Source of the DNA: Janthinobacterium lividum
GTDB lineage: Bacteria; Pseudomonadota; Gammaproteobacteria; Burkholderiales; Burkholderiaceae_D
NCBI RefSeq assembly: GCF_034424625.1
Contig: NZ_CP139976.1
Location: forward strand, 1,178,001-1,242,000
Length of the DNA: 64,000 nt
Reading direction: 5' to 3'
Part shown: one piece after another, positions 1-8,480 of the stretch
How the letters are laid out: each line of letters opens with the position of its first letter
Numbering within the stretch: the first letter of the stretch is position 1
The notes under the pieces: model-generated
The model's input: only the letters and a program-made list of their open reading frames with translations
Told to the model about the DNA's origin: nothing
The model's database searches: none
Made by a program: the position numbers and the translations under genes

Positions 1-358
1 GGCCAGCGCAGCCACCGCCACGGCCACCACGGAACCGGCGCCCGCGTTCGATGCGGCCGGGACGACCGATACCTCGTCGCGCGACACCCTGGTCGGCGGC
101 GTGGTGCTGCTGTTGCTGTTTATCGCCTTTTTCTTTGCCAAGAATGCCTACGCGAATGGCCTGGTGGCCAAGCGCGTGCCGCCGAACAAGGCCAATGCCT
201 CGGGCTGGTGGCTGTTCATCTTCCTGGCCAGCCTGGCGACCGGTGTCGTGCTGGCCGCCGTGAACGCGCATAAATTCCTTGCGCCACTGTTCATGGGACC
301 GCTGGTGCTGGTGGGCCTGGTTGCCCTGTTGCTGACATTTACCTCCAGCCGCCGCTAA
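1..358 (+). CDS. Membrane protein, C-terminal part (5' end outside window)
   Basis: The reading frame is open from base 2, so the gene begins before the window. The visible 118 residues start with an Ala/Thr/Pro-rich stretch, then three hydrophobic segments: about 35 to 48 (VLLLLFIAFFF), 70 to 88 (WLFIFLASLATGVVLAAV) and 97 to 113 (FMGPLVLVGLVALLLTF). The protein ends with SSRR. An internal GTG at 101 is not a convincing start because the frame continues upstream without a stop. The gap to the tubulin-like gene is 36 bp with no terminator, so the two are probably co-transcribed. I do not recognise a family. An inner-membrane component of the downstream system is a guess from position only. 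Confidence 0.7.
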   Translation, partial: ASAATATATTEPAPAFDAAGTTDTSSRDTLVGGVVLLLLFIAFFFAKNAYANGLVAKRVPPNKANASGWWLFIFLASLATGVVLAAVNAHKFLAPLFMGPLVLVGLVALLLTFTSSRR

Positions 359-394
359 GAACACGCCGTTGCACGCATCATCGAAGGAATCACC

Positions 395-3300
395 ATGGCA
401 GAGAACCTGAACCAAACCATCACCGGCGGCGCCAGCGAGCGCAAGCAGGACAAGATCATCGAACTGCGCCCGACCCTGTTCATCGGCATCGGCGGCACGG
501 GCATGCAGGTGCTGATGCGCGTGCGCCGGCGCATCCTCAACACCTTGTGGGGCGGCGCGGGCAACCGCACGCGCATCGAGGGGCTGGCCGACTTTCCCAT
601 TGCGCAATTCATCCATTTCGACCTGGACAATGGCGCCGTGATCGAAAGCGGCGAGTCGCAGGCGAAGGACTTGCAGTTCGACCAGGTGAAGTTCACGGAC
701 GACGACAAGGTGGTCGAATCGTTCGACATGGACAAGTACAGCCGCGATGAAGATTCCCTGGAGAAGTATCCGCACATCAAGGAATGGCTGCCGCTGACGC
801 CGCAGCGCATCCGCGAACTGCGTTTCGACATGAGCAGCGGCGCGGGGCAGATCCGCGCCGTGTCGCGCCTGTATTTCTTCGACAAGTATGCCAAGATCCG
901 CGACAAGATCCGTTTGAAACTGAAAGCCCTGAAAGCGGGCCTGTCGCACGAGCGCCAGCTGGCCGAACTGGGTTTGCGCATGGAAACGAACCGTTTCCGC
1001 ATCGTCATCGTCGGCTCCGTGGCGGGCGGCACGGGTTCCGGTTCCTTCCTGGACATGGGCTTGCTGGCGCGCTGGCTGGCGCGCAGCGAAGTGGGCGCGG
1101 CCGACGTCGAGCTGATGCTGTTCTTGCCGACCGGCTACACCAAGGCCAACAAGGACCGGGTCGAAGCCAACGGCTACGCGGCGCTGATGGAGCTGGAATC
1201 GGCCATGATGGGCAACAAGGGCTATGTGGGCCGCTGGGATGCGTATGACCGCCCGGAATTGACGCGCGAGCCGTACAGCGAGGTTTACCTGATCGATTCG
1301 GGCAACCTGGCCCAGCAGCACACCAAGGATGTCAGCGACGTCTACCATATGGTGGCCGATTCGCTGTTCGAGGATTTCGCCTCGGCCGACTTCGCGCGCG
1401 CCAAGCGTTCGATCGCCGTCAACCAGGCGCAGCACAAGAACTCGCTGTACAACGCGCCCGTGCCGCAAGACCGCTTCGGCGACATGCGCCTGTATTTTTC
1501 GAAGCGCTTTTCCTCGTTCGGCATGGCCGTGCTCGATACGCGCCAGGAAGCGGCGCGCGACGAGCGGGCCCACCGCTGGGCCGGCGCCATGCTGCAAGCG
1601 TTCTTTGGCGTGGGCGGCACGGATGCGGGCGCCAACCGCGCCACGGATACGCAGCGCGATAATTTCCTCGCCGCCAATATGTTCCTGAAGGGTACGCCGT
1701 TCAGCGATTTCCCCGAGTTTTCCGACAAGAGCATCGAACTGAAGCGCTCCAGAGGCGACTTCATCGATTTCCGCGTCGTCGACGAATTGCTGGAAGACCG
1801 CCATGGCCACTTGCTGGCCGGCGTGGAAAACCGCGTCAATACGCGCATCAACGATATCCGCACGGGCTTTGACCGCAGCGAATGGCCGGCGCAGGTGCGC
1901 GACGCCATGAAGCACCTGGAACGCGACGCCGTGCGCGACCAGGATTCCACGGCCGACACGACGGAAGACCGCATCAGCAAGCGCCGCCGCGAAGTGCTGG
2001 AAGATGTCAAGAAAGTCGTGCGCGACCAGCTGTATGGCTACCTGGACAACAAGGAATTCGGCGGCCTCGAATACGTGCTGTCGCTGGTGGAGCAGATCAA
2101 GGACCGCATCGAGGCGCCGGGCAGCGGCTTGACGGCGCAGATCGGCAACAATGCCGAGCGTTACCGTGAAATCAAGGAAGCCGTGCGCTCGCGCGAATAC
2201 GAGCGCCTGCTGAACAACCTGGAACAGACGCGCAGCACCTTCGGCTTCCTCAGCAATGGCGAAAAGCAGGCGGGCGTGGTGATGGACCATTTGCGCACGG
2301 AAATGGCGAATGCCCTGAAATTCCATTTGCGCGCCAAGGCGGCGGACGAGTCCGTACTGCTGCTGGGCGAACTGTCGCGCTGGCTGGGCAACCGTATCGG
2401 CGTCGACGCGCAAGGCCGCGCGCAGTGGAATGGCCTCGTGGGCGAGCTGCAAACGGGCCGCGAAGGCGTGCTGGCCATGCTGGCGGAATTGAAGACGGCC
2501 AATACCATCCTGCAAAAGGACCTGGACAAGGAACACGCGACCCTGATCGTCATTCCCGTCACGGAAAAAGACATCGCGCTGCCATCGGCGGCCACCTTGC
2601 GCCAGTGGGCCGATGAAGCGTTCAAGGACATGGGCGGCTCGAAAGCGCTGTTCCCCATGCTGGGCGAACCGGCGCAACGGGGCTTGATCCTGGCCAAGGT
2701 CACGCGCATGGCCGAGAACATGATCGCCACGGCTGGCCTGGCCGAAGGGGCGACGAGCACGCCCGACCCGCTGTTCGACGCGCTGGAACAGATGGATGTG
2801 TCCGAACGCCTGGACCGTTTCCGCAAGCTGCTGGCCTGCTCCATGCCGTGGATCGACGCCAACATGGCGGGCGACTTCACGGTCGTGTCGGACCAGTTCA
2901 AGTGCGTGATCGGCGTGGCCAACGCGGCCGCCTTCAAGGCAAAGTTCGGCGCCGAGCTCGAATCGTGCGTGCCGACCCAGGTGGGCATCACGGTGAGCCA
3001 GCTGGAAATCGTCGAGACGGGTATCCGCGGGCGCGCCGTCTGCTATTGCGAACTGGCCGGCGTGCCGATGACGGTACTGCGCGGCCTGGAAGGCTGGCGC
3101 ACCAGCTACCGCAAGGAAGGCGACAACGACAAGGCGCCGACCCACACGCACATCGATCCGACGCAATTCACGCACCCGATCGCGCCGAACACGGACGAGA
3201 TGAAGCGCCTGGCGGAAGACTTCGGCGAATTCCTGCAAGCGATCATGCTGGGCGTGCTGACACGCCACACGGGCCGGGTCGTGCCGCCGGGCCAGTACCA

Positions 3301-4090
3301 GTTTGCCGTCGAACCGGGCGACTTGCGCCGCATCGGCAATGAACGGGCCATCCGCCAGAACGGCATGCCTGCCTCGTACGAGAAGAATATCGCCCTGCGC
3401 ATCGAAGAAAAATTGACGGCGCTTGATGCCGTGCAGACGGCGGCCATGGCTGCGCTGGCAAAATACTACGAGCGGGGCGTGTATGCGCCCAAGCTGGTGG
3501 CGCAAGCCGATGGCTCGCAGCTGCCGTACATCGGTTTTGGCAGCGCCATTTCCGCCGAAGTGGGCGCGCGCCTGCGCGAGTCGGCGCGCCGCAAGGGCAT
3601 GGCCAGCGACGAGCTCGACCACACGGTGCAAGCCTTGCTGGGACGCCTGAAGGAGTGGGCGAACGTCATCGGCGACTCCGACAGCGATGCCTACGACTGG
3701 GAAGTGCGCGAGCCGGAAGCGGACGGCCAGCCCCGCCTGAAATATGCGATCAAGGCGGAAATGCTGGAAGCGGGGCGCCTCGAGCAATTGCTGCGCCCGG
3801 CAGGTGCGGCTGCTGCCCCCGCGGCAACCGCGTTCGGCATGCCACCACCGCTGGGCGGCATGCCGCCGCCGCTGGTGGAATACCAGTATTTCCTGGGTAT
3901 AAACGGCCAGCAGCAGGGACCGTTCACGGCCCAGCAGATCGTGCAGTACGTGCAGGCAGGGCAAGTCGCACCAAGCACCACCAAGGTGTGGCGCGCCGGC
4001 TTGCCGGCCTGGGCCGACCTGGCCCAGTTCCCCGAACTGGCGCCTTTGTTCCTCGGCGCGCCGCCACCGTTGATGCCGCCGCCTCTGTGA
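395..4090 (+). CDS. Tubulin-like protein (Tubulin_2 type) with C-terminal GYF_2-like domain
   Basis: A 1231-residue protein. The N-terminus has a glycine-rich nucleotide loop after a beta strand (FIGIGGTG, residues 29-36) and a tubulin-signature-like motif (AGGTGSGSF, 210-218). Together these are the hallmarks of the bacterial tubulin-like superfamily branch usually called Tubulin_2. The long middle region is charged and helical (about 440-700 and beyond) and I cannot assign it. About residues 1163-1216 (YQYFLGINGQQQGPF through VWRAGLPAWADL) match the GYF_2 fold. They are flanked by proline repeats (GMPPPLGGMPPPL, PPPLMPPPL). The start ATG has AAGGA upstream. FtsZ is 380-400 residues, so this is not FtsZ. 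A filament-forming or GTP-binding scaffold is inference. Confidence 0.85.
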   Translation: MAENLNQTITGGASERKQDKIIELRPTLFIGIGGTGMQVLMRVRRRILNTLWGGAGNRTRIEGLADFPIAQFIHFDLDNGAVIESGESQAKDLQFDQVKFTDDDKVVESFDMDKYSRDEDSLEKYPHIKEWLPLTPQRIRELRFDMSSGAGQIRAVSRLYFFDKYAKIRDKIRLKLKALKAGLSHERQLAELGLRMETNRFRIVIVGSVAGGTGSGSFLDMGLLARWLARSEVGAADVELMLFLPTGYTKANKDRVEANGYAALMELESAMMGNKGYVGRWDAYDRPELTREPYSEVYLIDSGNLAQQHTKDVSDVYHMVADSLFEDFASADFARAKRSIAVNQAQHKNSLYNAPVPQDRFGDMRLYFSKRFSSFGMAVLDTRQEAARDERAHRWAGAMLQAFFGVGGTDAGANRATDTQRDNFLAANMFLKGTPFSDFPEFSDKSIELKRSRGDFIDFRVVDELLEDRHGHLLAGVENRVNTRINDIRTGFDRSEWPAQVRDAMKHLERDAVRDQDSTADTTEDRISKRRREVLEDVKKVVRDQLYGYLDNKEFGGLEYVLSLVEQIKDRIEAPGSGLTAQIGNNAERYREIKEAVRSREYERLLNNLEQTRSTFGFLSNGEKQAGVVMDHLRTEMANALKFHLRAKAADESVLLLGELSRWLGNRIGVDAQGRAQWNGLVGELQTGREGVLAMLAELKTANTILQKDLDKEHATLIVIPVTEKDIALPSAATLRQWADEAFKDMGGSKALFPMLGEPAQRGLILAKVTRMAENMIATAGLAEGATSTPDPLFDALEQMDVSERLDRFRKLLACSMPWIDANMAGDFTVVSDQFKCVIGVANAAAFKAKFGAELESCVPTQVGITVSQLEIVETGIRGRAVCYCELAGVPMTVLRGLEGWRTSYRKEGDNDKAPTHTHIDPTQFTHPIAPNTDEMKRLAEDFGEFLQAIMLGVLTRHTGRVVPPGQYQFAVEPGDLRRIGNERAIRQNGMPASYEKNIALRIEEKLTALDAVQTAAMAALAKYYERGVYAPKLVAQADGSQLPYIGFGSAISAEVGARLRESARRKGMASDELDHTVQALLGRLKEWANVIGDSDSDAYDWEVREPEADGQPRLKYAIKAEMLEAGRLEQLLRPAGAAAAPAATAFGMPPPLGGMPPPLVEYQYFLGINGQQQGPFTAQQIVQYVQAGQVAPSTTKVWRAGLPAWADLAQFPELAPLFLGAPPPLMPPPL

Positions 4091-4123
4091 ACGCTGGAAT
4101 GACGTTGGAATGAAGGATTAGTT

Positions 4124-5356
4124 TTGGATATCTGCAACAAATGCAAGACGGGCCTGTGGACCGTTGTCAGCCATTGCCCGTACTGTGGTCACGCGGTGGC
4201 TGGCGCTGTCCGGGCAGCTGCGGCTGTGCCGCCGCCGCTGCCTGTTCCCGCGCCGGTACCAGCGCCCCCGCCGGTAGCGCCCAAGCCGCCGCCCGTGCCT
4301 GTGGCGCCTGTGCCGACGCCGAAACCGCCGCCGGTGCCGGTGTCCGCGCCGGCTGCCGTGCCGCCGCCAGCGCCGCCGAAGCCGGCCCAGCCGAAAGCCG
4401 TGCCGAAGCCCGTGCCGGCAGCTCCACCTGCGTCAACCGAAGCACCGCCACCGCCACGCAAGTGGCTGCGCTGGCTGGGCGGTATTGCCGTGCTGGCAGC
4501 CGTCATCGTCTACATGAATGGCAAGCCGGGCGGAAAGAACGAGTCGGCCTGCAATGACGCCATCGACAGTGGCTTGCAACTGGTGGCGAATGGCAGCCTG
4601 GACGGCGCCCGCCAGAAGCTGGCGACGGCGAAGAATGTGTGTACGGGCAAGTCCAGCGCCAAGGCGGACGACTTGCAGGCGGCCATCGGCAAGGCGGGCG
4701 CCGCATCGGGCAGCTGCCAGCGGGGCGTGCGCGCCATCGAGCGCAACATTGATGGCCATCAATTGCAAAGCGTGGCCAAGGGCATTGCCGCGCTCGACGC
4801 CGATTGCGCGGGCGCTGCCAGCGTGGATTCCCTGCGCAAGCAGCTGGCGCGCCAGCAGGCGGCAGCCGCGTCCGTGCTGGTGGGAGTGCGCCAGGCGCTG
4901 GACGGCAAGGATGCGACGGCGGCAAGGAATGGCATCGCCAGGCTGGAAGCGATCGACCGCGAAGCGCTGGAATTGCCGCAGTTGAAGGCCGACGTGCAGG
5001 CGCTGTCGGCGGCCGCGGAGCCTGCCCCGGCGCCCGTTTCAGCCCCGGTGCCAGCGCCGATGCCAGCAGCGCAGGAACCTGCGCCCGCGCGCGCGGTCGA
5101 ACGTTCAGCGGTGTCCGAACGCCGTCCGCCGGAAACGTCGCCCGTCGATAGCGGCGCAGCCATGCGCAACGAGATGGCGCAATCGTTCTTGCGCGATGCC
5201 GAGCGTTCTTTGCTGGAAGGGAAATTCGATGCGGCCAAGACGTATCTGGAAAGCGCGCGCCGCGTCGATCCGGGCAATGCGCGCATCGACAATCTGTCGC
5301 GCCGCATCCGCGAGCGCGAACGGCAAGTGCTGCAGACGGAAACAACGATCAATTAG
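4124..5356 (+). CDS. Zinc-ribbon, proline-rich, single-TM protein
   Basis: A 410-residue protein from a TTG start, chosen because an AGGA lies 7-10 bp upstream and the zinc ribbon begins at once. Domains in order: zinc ribbon (C4-x2-C7 and C18-x2-C21, the second as CPYCGH); a long Pro/Ala/Val/Lys tract (about 35-112) rich in PPPVPV-type repeats; one membrane helix (about 115-131, WLRWLGGIAVLAAVIVYM); then a helical, repeat-like domain with two Cys-containing segments; a second Pro/Ala linker (about 302-325); and a C-terminal TPR-like helical pair (about 350-400). The gene is 33 bp after the tubulin-like gene. GYF domains bind proline-rich ligands, so the linker could dock the preceding protein's GYF_2 domain; that is inference. 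Confidence 0.75.
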   Translation: MDICNKCKTGLWTVVSHCPYCGHAVAGAVRAAAAVPPPLPVPAPVPAPPPVAPKPPPVPVAPVPTPKPPPVPVSAPAAVPPPAPPKPAQPKAVPKPVPAAPPASTEAPPPPRKWLRWLGGIAVLAAVIVYMNGKPGGKNESACNDAIDSGLQLVANGSLDGARQKLATAKNVCTGKSSAKADDLQAAIGKAGAASGSCQRGVRAIERNIDGHQLQSVAKGIAALDADCAGAASVDSLRKQLARQQAAAASVLVGVRQALDGKDATAARNGIARLEAIDREALELPQLKADVQALSAAAEPAPAPVSAPVPAPMPAAQEPAPARAVERSAVSERRPPETSPVDSGAAMRNEMAQSFLRDAERSLLEGKFDAAKTYLESARRVDPGNARIDNLSRRIRERERQVLQTETTIN

Positions 5357-5373
5357 CTCTCTGGGGAATCACC

Positions 5374-6123
5374 ATGCTGAACCACACCACCTTGCGCGCA
5401 GCCGCTGCGCTGACCATTGCGGCCATGCTGGCCGGCTGCGCCACGGCGCCGATGAACCCGAATGGCGTGCGCCAGGACAGTTCCTATCCGCAAGGTGGAA
5501 GCCAGGCGGCCACGGATGAGGACCCGTGCAGCATGGGCGCGACGGCGGCTGCCGGCGCGGCCGTGGGAGCGCTGCTGGGCGCGCTGGCGGGCGGCAAGAA
5601 TAGCGCGCTGAAGGGCGCGGCCATCGGTGGCGGTCTGGCGGCGGCCGGTTGCCTGGCCATCAATGTCAATTCGCGCCAGACCAAGACGGCGGCGCAGGCG
5701 GACCGCGACTACATCCGCACACGCGGCGCGCTGCCGCGCGAACCGCAAGTGGTGTCGTACACGCCGCAGCTGAGCGCATCGACCGTCAAGCGCGGCCAGC
5801 CGTTCAAGGTCAATTCGGTGGTGGAGCTGGTCAACGGCAGCGCGCAAAGCGTCAACGACGTGCGCGAAGAGCTGGTGGTGCTCGACCCGCAAGGCCAGCC
5901 ATTCAAGTCCGGCTCGAAAGCCCTGGCCAGCAACAACAAGTCGGGCGGGCGCTTTGAAAACTCGTTCGAGCTGACCTTGCCGGCCGGCGTGTCGCAGGGC
6001 GTGTATGGCGTCAAGACGAATCTGTACGTGAACGGCAAGCTGGCCGCCACGCGCGACCTGCGCACGCAGCTGGTAATGCTGGATGTGGATACGGGCATTG
6101 ACGCGCAGCTGGCGCTGCGCTGA
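5374..6123 (+). CDS. Glycine-zipper lipoprotein
   Basis: A 249-residue protein with a lipoprotein signal (MLNHTTLRAAAALTIAAM then lipobox LAGC, Cys about residue 22). A glycine-zipper segment follows (about 48-92; AAGAAVGALLGALAGG, GAAIGGGLAAAG), of the kind that packs into membranes. The C-terminal half (about 125-249) alternates hydrophobic and polar residues like a beta-sandwich, with repeated VNG/LDPQG turns. The start lies 17 bp after the zinc-ribbon gene behind a GGGGAAT site, so it is the last gene of the run. The outer membrane or periplasmic face is its likely location. No family with a known job is recognised. Its position implies that the tubulin-like operon spans the envelope. Confidence 0.8.
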   Translation: MLNHTTLRAAAALTIAAMLAGCATAPMNPNGVRQDSSYPQGGSQAATDEDPCSMGATAAAGAAVGALLGALAGGKNSALKGAAIGGGLAAAGCLAINVNSRQTKTAAQADRDYIRTRGALPREPQVVSYTPQLSASTVKRGQPFKVNSVVELVNGSAQSVNDVREELVVLDPQGQPFKSGSKALASNNKSGGRFENSFELTLPAGVSQGVYGVKTNLYVNGKLAATRDLRTQLVMLDVDTGIDAQLALR

Positions 6124-6139
6124 TTGCCGTATGCAAACG

Positions 6140-6241
6140 CGTAGGTCGGATTAGCGGGGTAAAGCCCCGCGTAGTTCGACAACACCACTAACGCCAACAA
6201 TGTTGTCGGATTACGGCCCCTTGGGCCTGATCCGACCTACG
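6140..6241. repeat. REP-like palindromic repeat with nested hairpins
   Basis: Outer arms GTAGGTCGGATTAG (6141-6154) and CTGATCCGACCTAC (6227-6240) are complementary at 13 of 14 positions. Inside lie three more dyads: GCGGGG-TAAAG-CCCCGC (6154-6170), CGACAAC (6178-6184) with GTTGTCG (6202-6208), and GGCCC-CTT-GGGCC (6215-6227). The right arm supplies the TAG stop of trmL (6237-6239, minus strand). The element lies between two convergent genes and could end both transcripts. The overall form resembles enterobacterial REP units. No second copy was seen in this window. Confidence 0.75.
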
Positions 6242-6707
6242 CGCCGCCCTGGTAGCCATGCTGGCGCCAGGCTTCGTAAACGACGACGGCCACCGTATTC
6301 GACAAATTCAAGCTGCGGTTGTCCGGGCGCATCGGCAGGCGGATGCGTTGCTCTGCAGGAAAGCCGTCGCGCAGGGCCGGATCCAGGCCTTTTGTTTCCG
6401 AGCCAAACACGAACACGTCGCCCGGCAGGAAGGCCACGTCGCCGAACGGGCGCGAGCCGCGCGTCGTCATGGCGAACATGCGGGCCGGGTCGGGCTGGGT
6501 GTCGGCCAGGAACGCTTCCCAGTTCTTGTGCACCTTCATCTTGGCGTAATCGTGGTAATCGAGGCCGGCGCGTTTCATCTTGGCATCGTCGAGCGGAAAG
6601 CCCAGCGGTTCGACCAGGTGCAGCTGCGCGCCCGTGTTCGCGCACAGGCGGATGACGTTGCCCGTATTGGGCGGGATTTCAGGTTCTACCAAAACAACGT
6701 GAAACAA
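6237..6707 (-). CDS. trmL: tRNA (cytidine(34)-2'-O)-methyltransferase
   Basis: A 156-residue SPOUT-class methyltransferase that methylates the ribose of the wobble base in tRNA-Leu isoacceptors. The N-terminus [20 protein letters not shown] is the characteristic TrmL/YibK strand with the NTGNV motif. The C-terminal knot carries [15 protein letters not shown] and [13 protein letters not shown], which form the SAM-binding trefoil. Length fits the family (about 155). It is convergent with the lipoprotein gene through the palindromic repeat. comF lies 42 bp upstream on the same strand, so the two may share a transcript. Confidence 0.95.
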   Translation of the reverse strand: MFHVVLVEPEIPPNTGNVIRLCANTGAQLHLVEPLGFPLDDAKMKRAGLDYHDYAKMKVHKNWEAFLADTQPDPARMFAMTTRGSRPFGDVAFLPGDVFVFGSETKGLDPALRDGFPAEQRIRLPMRPDNRSLNLSNTVAVVVYEAWRQHGYQGGA

Positions 6708-6749
6708 AATGCTCTCCTTGGGTCTGTCTGTATCTAATATATAGCGAAT

Positions 6750-7499
6750 TCAATGCGGTGGTGTGCGCGCCACCACCAGTATGCTGACCCTGGCCGCGCC
6801 TTCGCTCTTGCAGGCGGCGGCCAGCGCGTTGACGGTATGGCCGCTGCTCATCACGTCGTCGACGATGCCGACATGGCATCCTTGCAATAATGGCGCGTGT
6901 TCCGGCGCGATGGCGAACGCGTGCGCCAGGTTGGCTTGCCGTTCCTGCGGCGCCACGCCGCTTTGCGCCCGGGTTTCGCGCACCCGCAGCGCCAGGCGGG
7001 GCTGTAAATGCACGTGCAGCAGGCGCGCCAGCGGGCGGGCAATTTCCAGCGCCTGGTTAAAGCCCCGTTCGGCCAGCCGGGCCGGGCCCAGCGGCACCGG
7101 GCACAGCAACTGCGGCGCCTCCCAATCTGGTTGTTGCTGAATGGCAACATGCAGCAATTCTGCCAACAGGGGCGCCAGCGCCAGGCGCGCGCCGAATTTC
7201 AGCTGCAGCAGCAACTGGTCGACGGGCGCCGCATAATCAAACGCCGTGACGGTGGCGTCATACGCGGGCCGCTGGCGCAAACAGCGTCCGCACAGCGTTG
7301 CCACATCGTCGAGCGGATTGGCGCACTGGCGGCAGCGGTGCCGCAGCAGGCCCAGGTACTGTGCGCGGCAGGGCGGGCACAGCACTTCCGGGCAGCCGAT
7401 GCCGCACAGCGCGCACTGGGCCGGCAGCAAGGTGGCGCCCAGCCACAGCCGCAGCGCCTGCCACGCGGCATCAAGGCGGTGCTGGGTGGCGGTCCGCAT
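6750..7499 (-). CDS. ComF-family phosphoribosyltransferase-like protein
   Basis: A 249-residue protein of the ComF/GntX family, linked to DNA uptake and use of extracellular DNA in several bacteria. The N-terminal zinc-finger region has paired cysteines (CALCGIGC, CPPC, CRQC, CGRC, about 28-75). The C-terminal half is a type I phosphoribosyltransferase fold with the PRPP loop GIVDDVMSSGHT (about residues 211-222). The start is 57 bp from the oppositely oriented methyltransferase gene, so the two share a divergent promoter region. Confidence 0.9.
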   Translation of the reverse strand: MRTATQHRLDAAWQALRLWLGATLLPAQCALCGIGCPEVLCPPCRAQYLGLLRHRCRQCANPLDDVATLCGRCLRQRPAYDATVTAFDYAAPVDQLLLQLKFGARLALAPLLAELLHVAIQQQPDWEAPQLLCPVPLGPARLAERGFNQALEIARPLARLLHVHLQPRLALRVRETRAQSGVAPQERQANLAHAFAIAPEHAPLLQGCHVGIVDDVMSSGHTVNALAAACKSEGAARVSILVVARTPPH

Positions 7500-7556
7500 C
7501 GCGATGGCGTCGTTCCATGTACACTGCCGACATTATCTCACCTCACCCGATTCAAC

Positions 7557-8480
7557 ATGCCAGTTCCCACCAATCCGCCCAAAATGAGTGCGCCCATCGA
7601 TGCGGTGCAAGTACGCGATTTCTTTTCCCGTCCGGCGCGCATCGCGCCGTCGGACTTCCTGCGCCGCGAAGTGTCGGCACGCATGCACGAACGCCTGGAG
7701 CTGGTGAAAATCACGCCGCATCGTGTGCTTGACGCCGGCTGCGGCCCCGGTGCGGACCTGGCGCAGTTGCAAAAGGATTATCCCGCCGCGCAGATTATCG
7801 GTCTCGATGCAGCGCAAGCGATGATGCAGGCGGCGCGCGCGCCCGCGTCGAAACTGGCCAGCCTGAACCAGTTCCTCAGCAAACTGCTGCCGGCCAAGGC
7901 GGGCGTGGATCTGCTGTGCGGCGACCTGGGCGACCTGCCGCTGGCGCAGGGCAGCATCGACCTCGTGTGGTCCAACCTGGCGCTGCACTGGCATGCCCAG
8001 CCCGACCGCGTGTTTGCCGAATGGCGGCGCGCGCTGCGCCTCGATGGCTTGCTGATGTTTTCCTGTTTCGGTCCCGACACCTTCCGCGAAGTGCGCGACG
8101 CCTTTGCCGAGGCCGATTTATATCCGCACGCCTTGCCCTTTGTCGACATGCACGACTTTGGCGACATGCTGGTCGAGACGGGTTTTTCCACGCCCGTGCT
8201 GGATATGGAAATCATTACCGTCACCTACGATACGGCGGAAAAACTGCTGGCCGACGTGCGCGCCTTCGGCGGCAATCCACTGACCACGCGCCGGCGCGGC
8301 CTGATGGGCAAGGCAGCCTGGCAGCGCATGCTGGCCGCGCTGGAAAAGATGCGCCGTCCCGACGGCAAGCTGGGCCTGAGTTTCGAGGTGATTTATGGCC
8401 ATGCCTTCCGTCCCGCGCCGCGCGTGACGCGCAATGGCGAGGCGATCATCCGCTTTGATTTGCCGAGAAAGCCCAAATAA
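7557..8480 (+). CDS. BioC-like SAM-dependent methyltransferase (malonyl-ACP O-methyltransferase)
   Basis: A 307-residue class I methyltransferase. Motif I is VLDAGCGPGADL (about 60-71), followed by IIGLDAAQAMM. LLCGDLGDLPL and SNLALHWHAQP match the BioC pattern in which the malonyl thioester is methylated to start biotin synthesis. The frame is open far upstream, opposite comF, but homology-like sequence begins only at the ATG at 7557; an alternative ATG lies at 7584. No other biotin gene is adjacent, so a different acceptor remains possible. Confidence 0.8.
   Translation: MPVPTNPPKMSAPIDAVQVRDFFSRPARIAPSDFLRREVSARMHERLELVKITPHRVLDAGCGPGADLAQLQKDYPAAQIIGLDAAQAMMQAARAPASKLASLNQFLSKLLPAKAGVDLLCGDLGDLPLAQGSIDLVWSNLALHWHAQPDRVFAEWRRALRLDGLLMFSCFGPDTFREVRDAFAEADLYPHALPFVDMHDFGDMLVETGFSTPVLDMEIITVTYDTAEKLLADVRAFGGNPLTTRRRGLMGKAAWQRMLAALEKMRRPDGKLGLSFEVIYGHAFRPAPRVTRNGEAIIRFDLPRKPK

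Noticed and set aside
7008..7556. 183-codon N-terminal extension of the BioC-like methyltransferase
   Set aside because: It lies opposite comF and is Gln/Arg-rich; the methyltransferase pattern starts after 7557.
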